Positions 35,669 through 46,991 of a DNA stretch of 64,000 bases are shown here, piece by piece. The notes below the pieces were generated by a model. That model was given only the letters and a program-made list of their open reading frames with translations. It ran no database searches and was not told where the DNA came from. The first letter of the stretch is position 1. Each line of letters starts with the position of its first letter. A program made the position numbers and the translations under genes. Source of the stretch: Portulaca oleracea (lineage: Eukaryota; Streptophyta; Magnoliopsida; Caryophyllales; Portulacaceae); assembly GCA_029582165.1 (NCBI GenBank), contig CM055870.1, forward strand, positions 7,869,832-7,933,831. Direction: 5' to 3'.

Positions 35669-37146
35669 GGCCGGAAAATCGTGGTCGAATCCAGTCAAAA
35701 ATTCGAGAATATGAACGAATTGGTGAATTGGTCCCTGGAATTGAAGGGAAGCCGAGAAAGTGACGGTCCAACTGAACGAATTCACAGGGCAGACAGAATG
35801 ATGAAATTATAGAATGAATTAAACTAAAGAAATCAAATGCAATGGGGCTGATGTTCCTTAGAGAATAAAAAATCAGTAGTTGAGAAGAGAGGAAGGAGTA
35901 ACTGCAATGACAACAACAACAACCACCAGTAGTGACTACTATCACTTTCCTTGGGCTTCACTGCACTCTCTCTCTCTCTCTCTGTTTCTCTCTCTGCAAC
36001 CCCCAAAATGTTACAGTAGAGAGAGAAAGAATAAGAGAGAGATTAAGGGAGTGTTTGGCTGGCTGTAGAGATACCAGAAAAAAGAAGGTGGAGTGAGATG
36101 ACGGAAATGCCCCTGACTTTAGCTAGGTGGCCAAGTGCCAACGGCTTTGTACCAGCTAAGCTAAAGGGGCCAGGGAGGCAGAGGCAGGCCACCACTTTTC
36201 TACAACAGCATGTGCGGAGTGCTGTGTTTTCTATGGGAATTTACACTTCTGCCCCCACCTGGACCCCCCCGCTCTATGATGGGAGAAGTAGTATTTTTCT
36301 TTGTCTAAATTGTCTTTTTGTTTTTCCTTTTCTTTTTTTGGGGGCTGTGTTTTTTTTTTCTTTGAGGGGAAGATTGGATACACAGCGCATGTCCACGTGA
36401 ATACGGAATCGTATGCCCATTTTAGGGCGACCTCCCCCTCTTGTCCCTTTTTTTTTCTCTCTTTCTCTCAATTCTTAATTTTTTTATTAAAAAAATAGAT
36501 AAGATCAAAAAAATTTAGATAGTCATTTTGTCAAGGGTAGGATATCATCACTCAAAATAAAACATAACAACATTGAATGACTGGAGGTTCAAGAAGCTAT
36601 TGATTGGAGAGAAATATTGTATTTAGTCAGTCAGTTGACAACTCTATTAAGATTTAAGGTCATATTCTTTGAATTGATTTTGATAAGTTATGATACTTTT
36701 TTTGGAAATTGTGTAGGGTTTGGATATATTTGGTTTGGACTTGATTGGATACTTGAACTAATCCAAAGAACAATGCCTAATTTCTCATTATGTGTCATCA
36801 TACTATATTGGTCCCAAAATATTTGTCCATTTAACTAAATTTTGATCGTTGATTATTTCCAAATCACAATGAGTTACAATTTGAAATAGTAAATTTATAT
36901 TGTAATCATTGTAATTTGTGAGTAATTAAATGTCAAAATTTAATCAAATAGGCAAATGTTTTAAGACGGAGGTTTTGTAAAGTTTTAGTTAGATGAACTT
37001 ATTGATGTCAAATACTTTAAGGTTTTGTAATACTTCCTCTATTGTACTTTTATGAAAGTATTTTTTATTATGAATCTAATAATAGTAATTCTTTAAAACA
37101 GATAATTATATATGTTGAGAAATTCATATTGAAAGCTTTTAAACTT

Positions 37147-37547
37147 GGAAAATTGGACGGTAATATACCGACCTTTAGGGGGTGTTGAATAGTAGCAATA
37201 TACCGACGTTCACTTTTGGATAGTAATATCACTGACTTTTATAGTTTGGTGACATTAATGTACCTTCAAGGATTTACACCCTAAAAATTAACAACAAAAC
37301 TAACCCCTTAATCCTAAAAATACCGAATACAAACACTCAACACCCCTAAAAATACCTAAAAATGGCACTGATTTTTTTGCACTGCCTGCCACGTCAGACC
37401 GTCAATTGATTCGCCGCCCAGAAAATCCTTGAAGGTATATTAATGTCACCAAACTATAAAGGTCAGTGATATTACTGTTCAAAAGTAAAGGTCGGTATAT
37501 TGCCATTCAACACCCCTAAAGGTCGATATATTACCATCCAATTTCCC
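37147..37547. mobile_element. 401-bp foldback element with long terminal inverted repeats
   Basis: Arms of about 130 bp (37147-37277 and 37410-37547) are inverted copies at about 90% identity. Shared words include GGTAATATA, CGACCTTTAGGGG, TGTTGAAT, TATAGTTTGGTGACATTAAT and ACCTTCAAGGATTT. Perfect AAACTT hexamers flank it (37141-37146 and 37548-37553). Long inverted repeats suggest a Mutator-like non-autonomous element, though those usually make 8-10 bp duplications, so the superfamily is uncertain. Confidence 0.82.
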
Positions 37548-38018
37548 AAACTTCGTTACTTCGATAACACATAGATAGTGACTAATAGTATGAAACAGAG
37601 TAAATATATAAGATTTAATATTATATCTTATTGAGTGGAAAAAAACAAAAAATTAGAATGTGATATCCAAGTTGCATTATTTTTTGTATATTTTGTATTT
37701 AAAATTGGCATTACTATGCATTATGTAAGTTGTTTTATGTGGTCAATAAGTACATTGTCGTTGTAGATTGTGATTAAGCAACGGATATGAGTAATATGAC
37801 GAATGGAAGCATGATTATCAGCCTGAAATGATTCATGGGATCAGTGCCTTTGTGTGTTTATTGATAAAGACATTGTAACTTGTTGCCCACCTCTATATAT
37901 TATTCCCTCAATATTTTGTTTTATTTTTATTTTTATTTTGTTTTAATTTTTTCTTTTTTTTTCTGTATGTTCTCATGATAATTAAGAGAGGGAGAAGGGT
38001 CCATCCCCCAAAAAAAGA

Positions 38019-38031
38019 GGGGGGGGGGGGG
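38019..38031. repeat. 13-base poly-G tract
   Basis: Thirteen consecutive G after an A-run and GA, in the spacer between the kinesin gene and the RNase H fragment. Confidence 0.88.
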
Positions 38032-38376
38032 AGGGAATGAGTTCATAGGATAATAAGTCATTGGTTAATGAGAGAGAACAGATCCAGCGTGAAAAGATGT
38101 TAGGTAAAAAGGTTAAAAGAACAAATTACAACTCTTGATGTTTCATTGGACGGTGTGTGATCATGGATATAAGGGAGTGTGAGCATGAATTTCAAAGAGT
38201 ATGAGCATGGATTTCATGACCACAATTCCTGATATATGTGGTCACGAATCATCAAATATAAAATCAAAAGCTGTAATTTTCTTTTCTCACCTTCTTACCT
38301 AAACTTTCTTCCAACTGGATAAGTTTTCTTAGTTTTTTTTTCCACTGGGTAAAAAACGGTTACAAGAATAACCTTT

Positions 38377-38902
38377 TCAGGAGACCGTTCTGTCAAGGCA
38401 TCGACCTGAGATATCAGCTAATACAATAGAAGAGAAGGAAGAGGGGTGGTGGGAAAACCAAAAAGAAAAAGAAGGAAAATTATGACCAAAGTTGGTCATC
38501 CAATCTGCTGCCGAATTTGCTTCACGATAGATGTGTTTGAGGCTATAATCTTCAAGGGTGGTTAAGAGTAACTTGATAACTCTAACAATCATATCAATTT
38601 GCCACGGTATCTGAATTGATCTCAACAACTGCTTGGATAAGGACTAGGCTGTCTCCTTCAATTTCCATTTTTGATAATCCTGCTTGAATAGCATGTTGCA
38701 ATCCCCTTCGTAAAGCTAGAGCTTCGGTCATTAGGATAGATTGTGAATGAACTTGTCCTGCTCCAGTTGAATGGACACTCCCACAATAGTCGCGGACAAC
38801 AAACCCAATTGTTGCCCCCTGGTTTGTTTGAGACCCATCAAAATTGAGTTTGAACCAACCAGGATTTGGGGATTCCCACCGAACTGGATTACGCTTTATC
38901 AT
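38377..38902 (-). pseudogene. RNase H-like domain fragment, frameshifted (retroelement-derived)
   Basis: Two overlapping minus-strand frames, about 38902-38594 and 38628-38377, together cover one RNase H-like domain of the kind found at the C-terminus of plant LINEs and in stand-alone RVT_3 genes. Visible features: KLNFDGS with the first catalytic Asp, EALALRRGLQ with the Glu, EGDSLVLI with the next Asp, and in the second frame HIYREANSAADWMTNFGH with the last acidic residue. The reading frame shifts near 38610-38630, breaking the domain. No reverse transcriptase lies upstream on the same strand and an in-frame stop sits shortly before the first Met. It is most likely a dead fragment. Confidence 0.8.
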
Positions 38903-39298
38903 CTTCTTCTTGGTAGGCCATGCACATTTGTCTTACTATTTTGAGTAACTTTTGAATATAAAAGATATTTAAAACTCTGAATATAATTATTTAAAAAAGT
39001 TTAGATGTGAATAACTATAGAGGTTTATTATTTATCATTTATTTTACATTTTAAATGCATACAGATCCTTAAAAAAAGGACAATTTGTTTCTTCTTTTTA
39101 CATTGTTATGGTTTTATTGTGTTTAATTACTTTTAGTAATAGTATTCTATATAATCTGAAACTTATATTCCCTGTATAATTACTAGCTTTGAACATTGAA
39201 AATGAATACAATGTTCTAAAAAAAACATAGAAAATGTATATGAAAATCTATAACTAAACGTTAAGACATTAATGAATAATGACACACACACACAATAT

Positions 39299-39346
<48 letters not shown>

Positions 39347-40057
39347 CCTTTTTAATCTATAAAGCTTGAAAAAAGGAATACTATTCATATATCACTTGCA
39401 ATAAACCACAGTAACACAAAAGCAAATAACATGATCCTGTGAGAACAGTTCAATAATTTTTGTCCCTCCAATGTACCCATCATTCTCTAAAGTTGGTTCC
39501 TTCTCAAATGGATGTCCTCCCTTAGTCTCTTATTATAAATCTTCATATTTTACTGGAAAAATGATTCAAACGGAGGAAGGGGCAATTACTTGAATCAACC
39601 TAAATTCATAAAATTTTCAAATTATTCTTTTACATTTTTTAGTTTAATATTAACAACTAATACTTTAAATGAAAAATAAATAAATTATACAATAGCTTCC
39701 CTTTGCAAAATGAAACAACTCACAAAAAAAATAAAAATGACACAACTCATCTATAACAAAAGACACTCTCCACTACCATGTCCATGTGAGAAGAAAGGAG
39801 TTATTTCCTCTATTTTTTCGGTAAGAAATGAAGGTCTTTCCCCAAGAGGGGAAATTACATTATTTTGGACCAACCATACAATGCAAACATATCCACCAAC
39901 ATCCTCTTCAAGGGTAAGTTATGTACATGCATTATTAGGGCTAACACAACATTAGTAGTTACAAACTAACTAGAAATTTTAAAAAAAAATCGTCTCCACT
40001 CAAGGTAACGCCACTATAAATCTCTACTTATTAACCAAAACCTTCAATGTATCTTCC
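38903..40057. other. AT-rich spacer with (AT)n microsatellite
   Basis: Contains an uninterrupted (AT)n run and otherwise simple AT-rich sequence. The right end should include the 3' UTR of the SPRY gene. No gene recognised. Confidence 0.55.
39301..39345. repeat. (AT)n microsatellite
   Basis: A 45-bp perfect AT dinucleotide run. Such tracts are length-variable and would serve as a marker. Confidence 0.95.
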
Positions 40058-43000
40058 TCATTTGCCAACACTATTATGTTCATTAACTGTTTTCCCTCCT
40101 CCGTTACTATCCAAAACAATTTCGAAAAAATCTACCTCAGATTCTTCGTTACTAACTGTACTCTTAATCGTTGTATTGTAGTTGAGCCACTCGACATCGA
40201 TCCTTCCAATGGAGAACAACTCTCTACTATCTTCGTAACTCATGTTGGATGTTGATGAAATAGGCTCATTATTGAAGCATGGGTTTGGAGTCCTTTGAGC
40301 ATTTGCTGGTGCAAAACTAAATCTGCTTTGGCCTAAGTTAACAGTAACTGTGACGTCTATGTTTGATGTTAATATTGGGTATAGTGGCATTCGAAAATCC
40401 TCAGACTTACAATGTATGACATGGATCATCTCTGAATCCACTGTGAAGAAAACCTTCTTTTGTGAAGGGTTAAATCCGCAACCGATTACTTTTCCACTTT
40501 TCGCCCAGTCTTCTTTTTCAGTCTCAGATGATAATTTCATACCTGCAGTATAAAGCAACAATAAATTAGAAATTGTACAGACGTACTGTTATCATAAATT
40601 TGATGATTAAATACAATGATTGATGATGTGTCTTAATCTAGGAAATTTTGTACATGTCTTGCTTTTCATCAAACTAATAATTATCATAGGATTTTACACT
40701 AAGGTTTTTGATAGTTACAATTAATTACTCAATTGTAACAAGCTTAGCATTTGTCGGCCATGTCAATAAAGCGTAAATTACATACTACTCAAATCAACCA
40801 CATCCGTTAGACATATTTTAGGCACTCTTTTATAAATTTGAAAAATTATAGATAATATAACTCGATATATTTAAATATAAAATTATATTATGAAATTAAA
40901 TTGTACTATTTTTTTAACTTTTCACTTAAAGTAAGACACTTAACAAATTTCTTATCCTAAAATTCATATGATTTTCATAAATATAAAACTTAAAAAATAC
41001 TGAACGTTTCTAGGGGGTATTTTCGTTGGATTTCAGAATGAGGAGTTGTTTAAATGTTGGAATAAAAAATAAAGATATAGAGTACTTATAAGTTGGTTGG
41101 TCCATGCCTTTCATTTTGGTATAAGCAATAATTTATCCGATTGTCAACAACTAATGAATGCCGACACACATTAAATTGTGACCGCATTCCATAAACTCAT
41201 TTCCTAACATTATTCGTCGCTCCAAGCCCACCGAACAACACATCCAAGAATTTCTGTAGTCAACAACTAGAGGGGAAAAGGGAAAAATGATTCCGACCCC
41301 TCGTCATAAAAATCACATTTTTACACACCTTTCTTTTGTGCGTTTAATTTGCGTTGCGGTGCATTGCGTTGCGGTTAGTTGTGGTAGATTGCGGTAAGTT
41401 GCAGTGAAAATAGTAAAAAGATAATGATAATTTGCGGTATGTTGCGGTAGGTTACAGTAAGTTGCAGTAATTTACGTTGCGGTTAGTTGCGTTAACGCAC
41501 AAAAAAACAGTGCCTAAATTATTAGCCATGTTGTAGTTGTAATGTAAAAATTCATAATTTTAATATTATTCATTAGTATAATTATAAAATTTCAGAGATT
41601 CATTTGATGTAGTCCATCTCACCATAATTATGACGTAGAATAGTCTCAATTTAAAATTTATGATTTCTTTTTAGAGGGAATAAAATTTATGATTTAGTTA
41701 ACTCAAACTTCTAACTATTTATAAAACATCAAATAAAATAATAACTTGGTATTCATTAAGCACAAAGTAACTACAAATTATAGTTTAGTACAAAATCTGA
41801 TAAATTGAGCCTATAATATTATTGTACATCCTGCGTGTCAAAACAACATAAAATATGTATAACGAACAATTTTTTTTATAAATTCACTACCATTAGATTC
41901 ATTATTAAAAAAATACTTTTCTAAAGTAAAATGTTATAAATTTGGAAAAATATTATATTAAAAATTTATAATCAAATTAAGTAATACATTAAAAATCGTG
42001 AAAATAAAGTCTCAAATATTGAGAGAGGAAGGAGTGATATAACATCTCAAAATTTCATTTTTATCTCATTCTTTTTAATAGGATGGACACAAGCAAACAC
42101 AATGTTCTTTTCATCTATTCCAAAGATATATTTAGGTCATATCTAAAGGAAAAAGGATGAAAAAGGATGAATTCTAATCCCGTGTATATAGGCTAATTCT
42201 TTTTTTCGGTTGATTGCGGTGCGGTATGGTGGAAATTTAAAAAGTGTGATAGATTGTAGAAAGTTGTGATGGAATGTAGAAAGTTGTGGTGGAAATAATT
42301 GTAAGTTGGTTAATATAACTTTTAATAAAAAAATAAATAAAAATAGAAATGGTAGATTGTGGTGGAAATTGGAAAGTTATGATGCGGTGTGAAACCTCAA
42401 TCAACCAGCCGCATAAAAGAATTGAACCATATTTTTTTTTCCGATAGTTTGATAGTCATAAAAAGGCTAAGCATTAAAGATGCTACATAACCACTATGTT
42501 GACATTGATGTGGACACAAAAGGAGAAAACAATGAGTCGATTTGAATATAATACTACGCAAATGACAATAATTAAGAGCACATATTTAGTACCTGGTAAA
42601 ACTCCATGTGTCCTATATAAACTAAAATGTTTTATTTGAGGAATCCCCACTATTTACTATTTAGCTTCTCTTCTCTCTTTTCATTCTGACAATAATTTAG
42701 AGCATTCTAGAACTCAAAGGAATGGAAGAAAATGAGGAGAGAGAGGATGTCAAGTAGGAAAGAGTGTGTCAGAATTCCATGAATTTTATTACGCATTGAA
42801 CTTGCTCTTATGAATCTAGAAATTTGGAGGAGAATGTTGGAAAGGCAAAAAGAATAAGAAAATCATACAACACGCCAGTTGAAAAACACAATAAAGTCAA
42901 AAGAAAACAGCACTTGTGATTTGTGAAGGCTAAGCTAAGCAAGGCAATTGATGGATATGATATGATGTCCATTTATGCACGAAACCTAATCATAGGCTTT

Positions 43001-46000
43001 TCAATGTGAACTCCAGCCTTTCATCTGTGTGTCTACGATGTTATGACTTACGAGCATATATTCTCTTCCCTCATGTACCATGAGGTGTGAACATCACTTC
43101 TCATCAAATTTACGCTACATTTCTCCACCGCCCTATAATAAATCTACCATGCATATAGGTGGCAATTAGCTTGGGGTGTGCAACGGGCCAGGTCAAGTCA
43201 GGTCAAGTTAAGGTCGACTCATAAGCTATGTAGGGTCGGGTTGGATTAGATCGGGTCAAGGTCAACCTATTCTAATTGTGGGATGGAGTATTAATAAGAT
43301 ATTTAAGTACGTTTAACGTTTAAAATAATGGGAAAACTTATTTATTTTGAGTTATTAATAGACTGATCCGAATTGACCTATTCACCGACCTTTTAGTATT
43401 GTTAATTGGACAGACCGGTTGATGATTCGGCCCTTTGGTGGAACCCTTATTTTATATGGCTTGACTCTATAGGGACCCGTCCTTTTACCTACTCTAGTGG
43501 CAATCCTTGGGATTAAAATGGTTGTCTCTCTCACATTGTGTACATGTGTCATGTTCGTACTGCCTACACTTAAACATCCCCAAATCTCGTCTACACAGGG
43601 GTTATGATGTTAAAAATGGTTGTTATTGAATTTGATGACCATTTCAACATCATGTTAGCTTGGACTCTTGGATTTCCAATTTCAGCGAGGTAGCATTTCC
43701 TTAGAGGGAGTTGCATTATTTGCAAAGTGTGGAATGGATCAATCATCATCCCTCATTCCCTACGTTTTCATAATATAAAGCAAAAAATTGCATCAAAACA
43801 ATTTACTAAAATAAAAATTTTAGATTACATTTTAAATTATATTTTCCAAAGATTTTCCTGTGGTTTTCTATTAGCGTCTAAACTAGTTTTCATAATGGCT
43901 TTTCGAAAGACTTTCTCTAAATTTGCAGGAATCGATCTATCATAAAGGGAAGACTGTCCACATAAGGATACTACTTTCAAACAAGTTTCTTCTATGAATA
44001 TGTTGTTGTGAGTCTAAGACCAAAATTCCCTAGGTACCATTCCCCCTCAGTCCACTAGTTACAATCCACTGATTGGGGAAGAATGGAAGATGGAAAAGGG
44101 ACTTTTTAGGGTTAGTAAGTATACCTTCTAAAGGCCACAGCCCTACCTCTTTTGGGCCTGCTGAATTCATTGGGCTCCCTTTTAATAATATGCCCACAAT
44201 CTAAATCGGTCGCCAATATCACCCACAAAGGCCGAACCTCTTGAATTCTCTATTTCCACCCATTTTCATTCTTGTGTGCATTTTCCATCTTATTTTTCAT
44301 GCAAAAATATTTAGGGGGCTCTCAAAAAAATTCACTGGGCTCCCTTCTAGAGTTTCTCATCAAATTTAAATTTGGTGCGATAAATGGTATGGTATAGTAT
44401 GATAATGTTGTGAAAAATATGGTATTGTATGACAAGATATGGTAAAATTTGTGTGTAATAGGTGGGGAGAGAACATGTGAAAAGTGAGCAGAAAAAAAAT
44501 TACAATTATTATATGGTGTGTTTGGTTGCATGAGTTTCTTAGGAAAGTTAGTCAACTTTCCCAAAGTCAACTAACTTTTCCATGTTTGAGAGTAAAAATA
44601 GGTTGGGAAAGTTTTTAACTAGGACCAACAATTTCCCTATAGATCATGGTGAAAACTTTCCCAAGGGGGGTGTGGGAAAGTTTCTTTCCCATGGGGAAGG
44701 AAAACTTTTTGTAACTCAACTTTCAAAAATGTCCCTAAAAATATATTTTATAAATTAATATATAAGGATAGTTTGGACATTGCAAATAAACTTTCCTACA
44801 AACTTTACCATGTTAACAAAATATTGTGAAATATTTTTCCCAATCAAAACTTTCATAGGAAAAACTTTCCCAATAAAAAGTTTTTTAGCAAATATTTTTC
44901 TGAGAAACAACCAAACCCACCAATAGTAAAATATGGAATAATATGGTATGGAAGAATTGAAATAAATTTTTAAAAAAAATATTACAGTTACGATATGAAA
45001 TCGCAAAAAGAACAAGGCCTTACTGTATTCGACCAAAAATTAGACATTGGAAATTGGAGAATGACATCAATTTTGATCTAAAATTCATCATCAAAATCTG
45101 GAAAATGACCTGAGCTCGAAATTTTAGGGGCAGTACATGAAATTCAAACAAACCATAGTACACTCCACTGAAGCCGATGTATTTCCATTTGGCATAACAT
45201 AGAGAGGCTTATGACTTATTTGGTCCCATCCAATGCCACTTTTTCTTCGATTATTAACCGGTAAAAAGTAAAAACTTAAGAAGTGTCCCATCCAATTCGA
45301 TTCTACTTGGAAGAGAAACTCTATCAAATCTAGTCCAACTCTTTCACCAAATTGAACACCAACTTAATTTTTTCCACACAAGGTCAAAACATGGCTCCCA
45401 CTTTGGCGGAAACATCCAAAATCTATTTCCACGTGTCAATAGTGCACCACTTAACTTCTTACTGATCATGTCTTACTATAGAGTTTTGCTTGAGTACGTT
45501 TAATAGAACTCTTAACTTCTAGGTTTAGAATTCAGTATTCACACCATTCTATCGTTTAATGTTCTTTGCGCTTTAACGTTAATACTGTAAAAGTTCATTT
45601 TATCTTGTACAAATAAATTTAAGGAATGTTGGGACCTGAATCTGATCAATCTGTAAAAATTCATTTTATCTTGTACAAATAAATTTAAGGAATGTTGAGA
45701 CCTGAATCTGATCAATCTTTTACTCAATTTGATTCTATTACTATGTGAAACCATATCAATTAAAAGCTTAAATTAATAATTGAAAGTCGTTTTATGCTAT
45801 AATAGTTAGATAGAGTACTATGGAGAAAACCTTTTATGTTAAACAAGTTAAGGTGTCCATACAAAATGTCAAAGAATCAAATATTCTACGTATGCTAAAG
45901 ATGTTCAACAAGAGCTACAAACCTCAGACACTCATATTAACACATTGATCAATATTCTACTTAATCCTTAAACTTTCACTTGCGATTTCTTCTTTAATAG

Positions 46001-46991
46001 TACAATTTAAAGTCCTCTTCATTCCTACTACTTCAATATATTTCTTTCTTTGTTAAAGAAAGCATTTCAAAGATACTTGTTAATAAACAATGAATCAACA
46101 AAACCCACCAAGCATTTTCTTCAAAAAAAATCAAACAAAAAAATATTTGACGAATCAGGAGTAAGACTTACCACCAAGATAAACGGACCCATCCGAATTG
46201 AACCCAACCGAACCCGGATAACTTCCGGGCAATTTTTCGGTCACCGGCGAACCACCGGCTGCCAACCCCAACGACATCCTGACACCTCCTCTTTTACCAC
46301 CGCCGCCAACTTTGATCTCTTCCAACACTTGGGTCAACCGGCGACTTGAATTCCCAGTCAAAGCACCCCCACTCGACGACGAATTCTTCTGGTAATTATA
46401 ATTAATCAGCTTCGTATCTTCTCTTTCCCGATTCTTCCTCGAAGATTGATCATCATGATCGTCCCCTGATTCGGTAACCCTAATTTCGAAGTAAGCTTCC
46501 TGGGGGAACGACGGCGGTGGGCCCGGCAAGGGCAGCGTCATCCTGACGGAATATGACGTCGTCGTCGGCGTCTTTCGGAACCGTATTTGCTGCATGAAAT
46601 CCGACGACCCATGCCCGACTTCCCAACTGAACTCCACCGGATTATGGACGCTGTCGTTGTTATCCCCTGCTCCGCAGAGCAGAGAGGATTTTAGGGACGG
46701 TGAAGGTGCGTAGTTGGTGAAGCCGAATCGTGACCATCCATTCTCCACCGCGTCCAGGATCAACGACGGATAATCCGCCCAGTTGAAGACCGGTTTCGCC
46801 GACGTGCCCCGCCGGAAACGCTGAAACGGCGGCGTTTTCGGTGGCGGCGGCGGTGGTAGACGGTGTGCGTCGACGACTGCGACTGCTCGCTGCTTGGAAC
46901 GTAAACGACGTCGGATTAGGAAGTAGATGATGATTATAATCAGCAAAACAGCAGAGAGTGCTGCTATTAGAGTTTCCAGCCATAATAACAT
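40058..46991 (-). CDS. Membrane-anchored SPRY-domain protein
   Basis: Two exons, 46172-46991 (820 nt) and 40058-40542 (485 nt), joined in phase 1 (Gly codon G|GT) across a 5.6-kb GT-AG intron, giving 434 aa. The N-terminus has one membrane segment (about residues 8-26, Ile/Leu-rich) followed by RRRLRSKQR, so the body is probably cytosolic. A Pro-rich linker and a plant-specific block (FNWADYPSLILDAVENGWSR) follow. The SPRY-like region then runs PQEAYFEIRV...SVGFNSDGSVYLGG and, in exon 2, KVIGCGFNPSQKKVFFTVDS...VTVNLGQSRFSF. SPRY domains are protein-interaction modules; the partner is unknown. The two halves are treated as one gene because the SPRY fold is split exactly at the junction and the phase fits. 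Confidence 0.88.
41324..41514. mobile_element. Tourist-like MITE, TTGCGGT-rich family, copy 3
   Basis: The right end, read inverted, is GGCACTGTTTTTTTGTGCG and the left end is CACACCTTTCTTTTGTGCG (14 of 19 match). Flanks are TTA on the left and TAA on the right. The interior is a chain of TTGCGGT/TTGCAGT words with a GCGTTAACGC palindrome near the right end, as in copy 1. Confidence 0.72.
42191..42428. mobile_element. Tourist-like MITE, TTGCGGT-rich family, copy 4
   Basis: Left terminus GGCTAATTCTTTTTTTCGG, inverted right terminus GGTTCAATTCTTTTATGCGG. Both flanks are ATA (42188-42190 and 42429-42431). The interior has GATTGCGGTGCGGTATGG and AGAAAGTTGTGGTGG repeats plus an AT-rich insertion. 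Confidence 0.72.
44514..44922. mobile_element. 409-bp MITE, GGTGTGTTTGGTTG terminus
   Basis: The left end TGGTGTGTTTGGTTG and right end CAACCAAACCCACCA are inverted copies with one mismatch. ATA trinucleotides flank both ends (44511-44513 and 44923-44925). The interior carries many GGGAAAGTT/AACTTTCCC words, like the element in kinesin intron 1. Its right flank (to about 45020) ends CGCAAAAAGAACAAGGCC-TTA, a terminus of the TTGCGGT family, so it has probably landed in an older member of that family. Confidence 0.8.
45585..45716. repeat. Tandem duplication, 66-bp unit, two copies
   Basis: The block starting CTGTAAAAGTTCATTTTATC at 45585 is repeated at 45651 with only a few substitutions, and both copies end in CTGATCAATCT. 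The unit of 66 bp is a multiple of three, but no functional reading frame is implied. It lies in the SPRY intron. Confidence 0.9.

Larger units (their letters stand above)
35669..38376. other. Spacer upstream of the kinesin gene
   Basis: Holds the kinesin 5' UTR and promoter, including a (CT)n tract at 35966-35996, then AT-rich sequence. It also holds a 401-bp long-TIR element (37147-37547) and a 13-G tract (38019-38031). No protein-coding gene is recognisable. A short frame with a run of aromatic and hydrophobic codons around 36300-36500 is low-complexity T-rich DNA. Confidence 0.55.
40543..46171 (-). other. 5.6-kb intron of the SPRY gene, rich in small transposons
   Basis: A long AT-rich intron splitting the SPRY domain. 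It contains TTGCGGT-family MITEs at 41324 and 42191, a 409-bp MITE at 44514, a 66-bp tandem duplication at 45585, and a hAT-like remnant near 43175-43500 with GGTCAAGT/GGTCGGGT words. No nested coding gene is recognised. Confidence 0.7.

Noticed and set aside
35669..35785. Upstream in-frame Met extending the kinesin by 39 residues
   Set aside because: The family starts with a short acidic/Gly stretch directly before the motor, and the chosen start gives the expected 1035 aa; the extension is probably 5' UTR.
36098..36498. Short open frames with Phe-rich products upstream of the kinesin gene
   Set aside because: They come from T-rich low-complexity DNA and its complement, without start context, splice structure or known motifs.
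45585..45716. A protein with 22-residue repeats on the minus strand
   Set aside because: The apparent peptide repeat results from the 66-bp tandem duplication inside an intron; nothing else supports coding.
40058..46991. The two SPRY-related coding blocks as separate genes
   Set aside because: The SPRY region is split exactly at a GT-AG pair with matching phase, and the right block lacks a stop while the left lacks a proper start.
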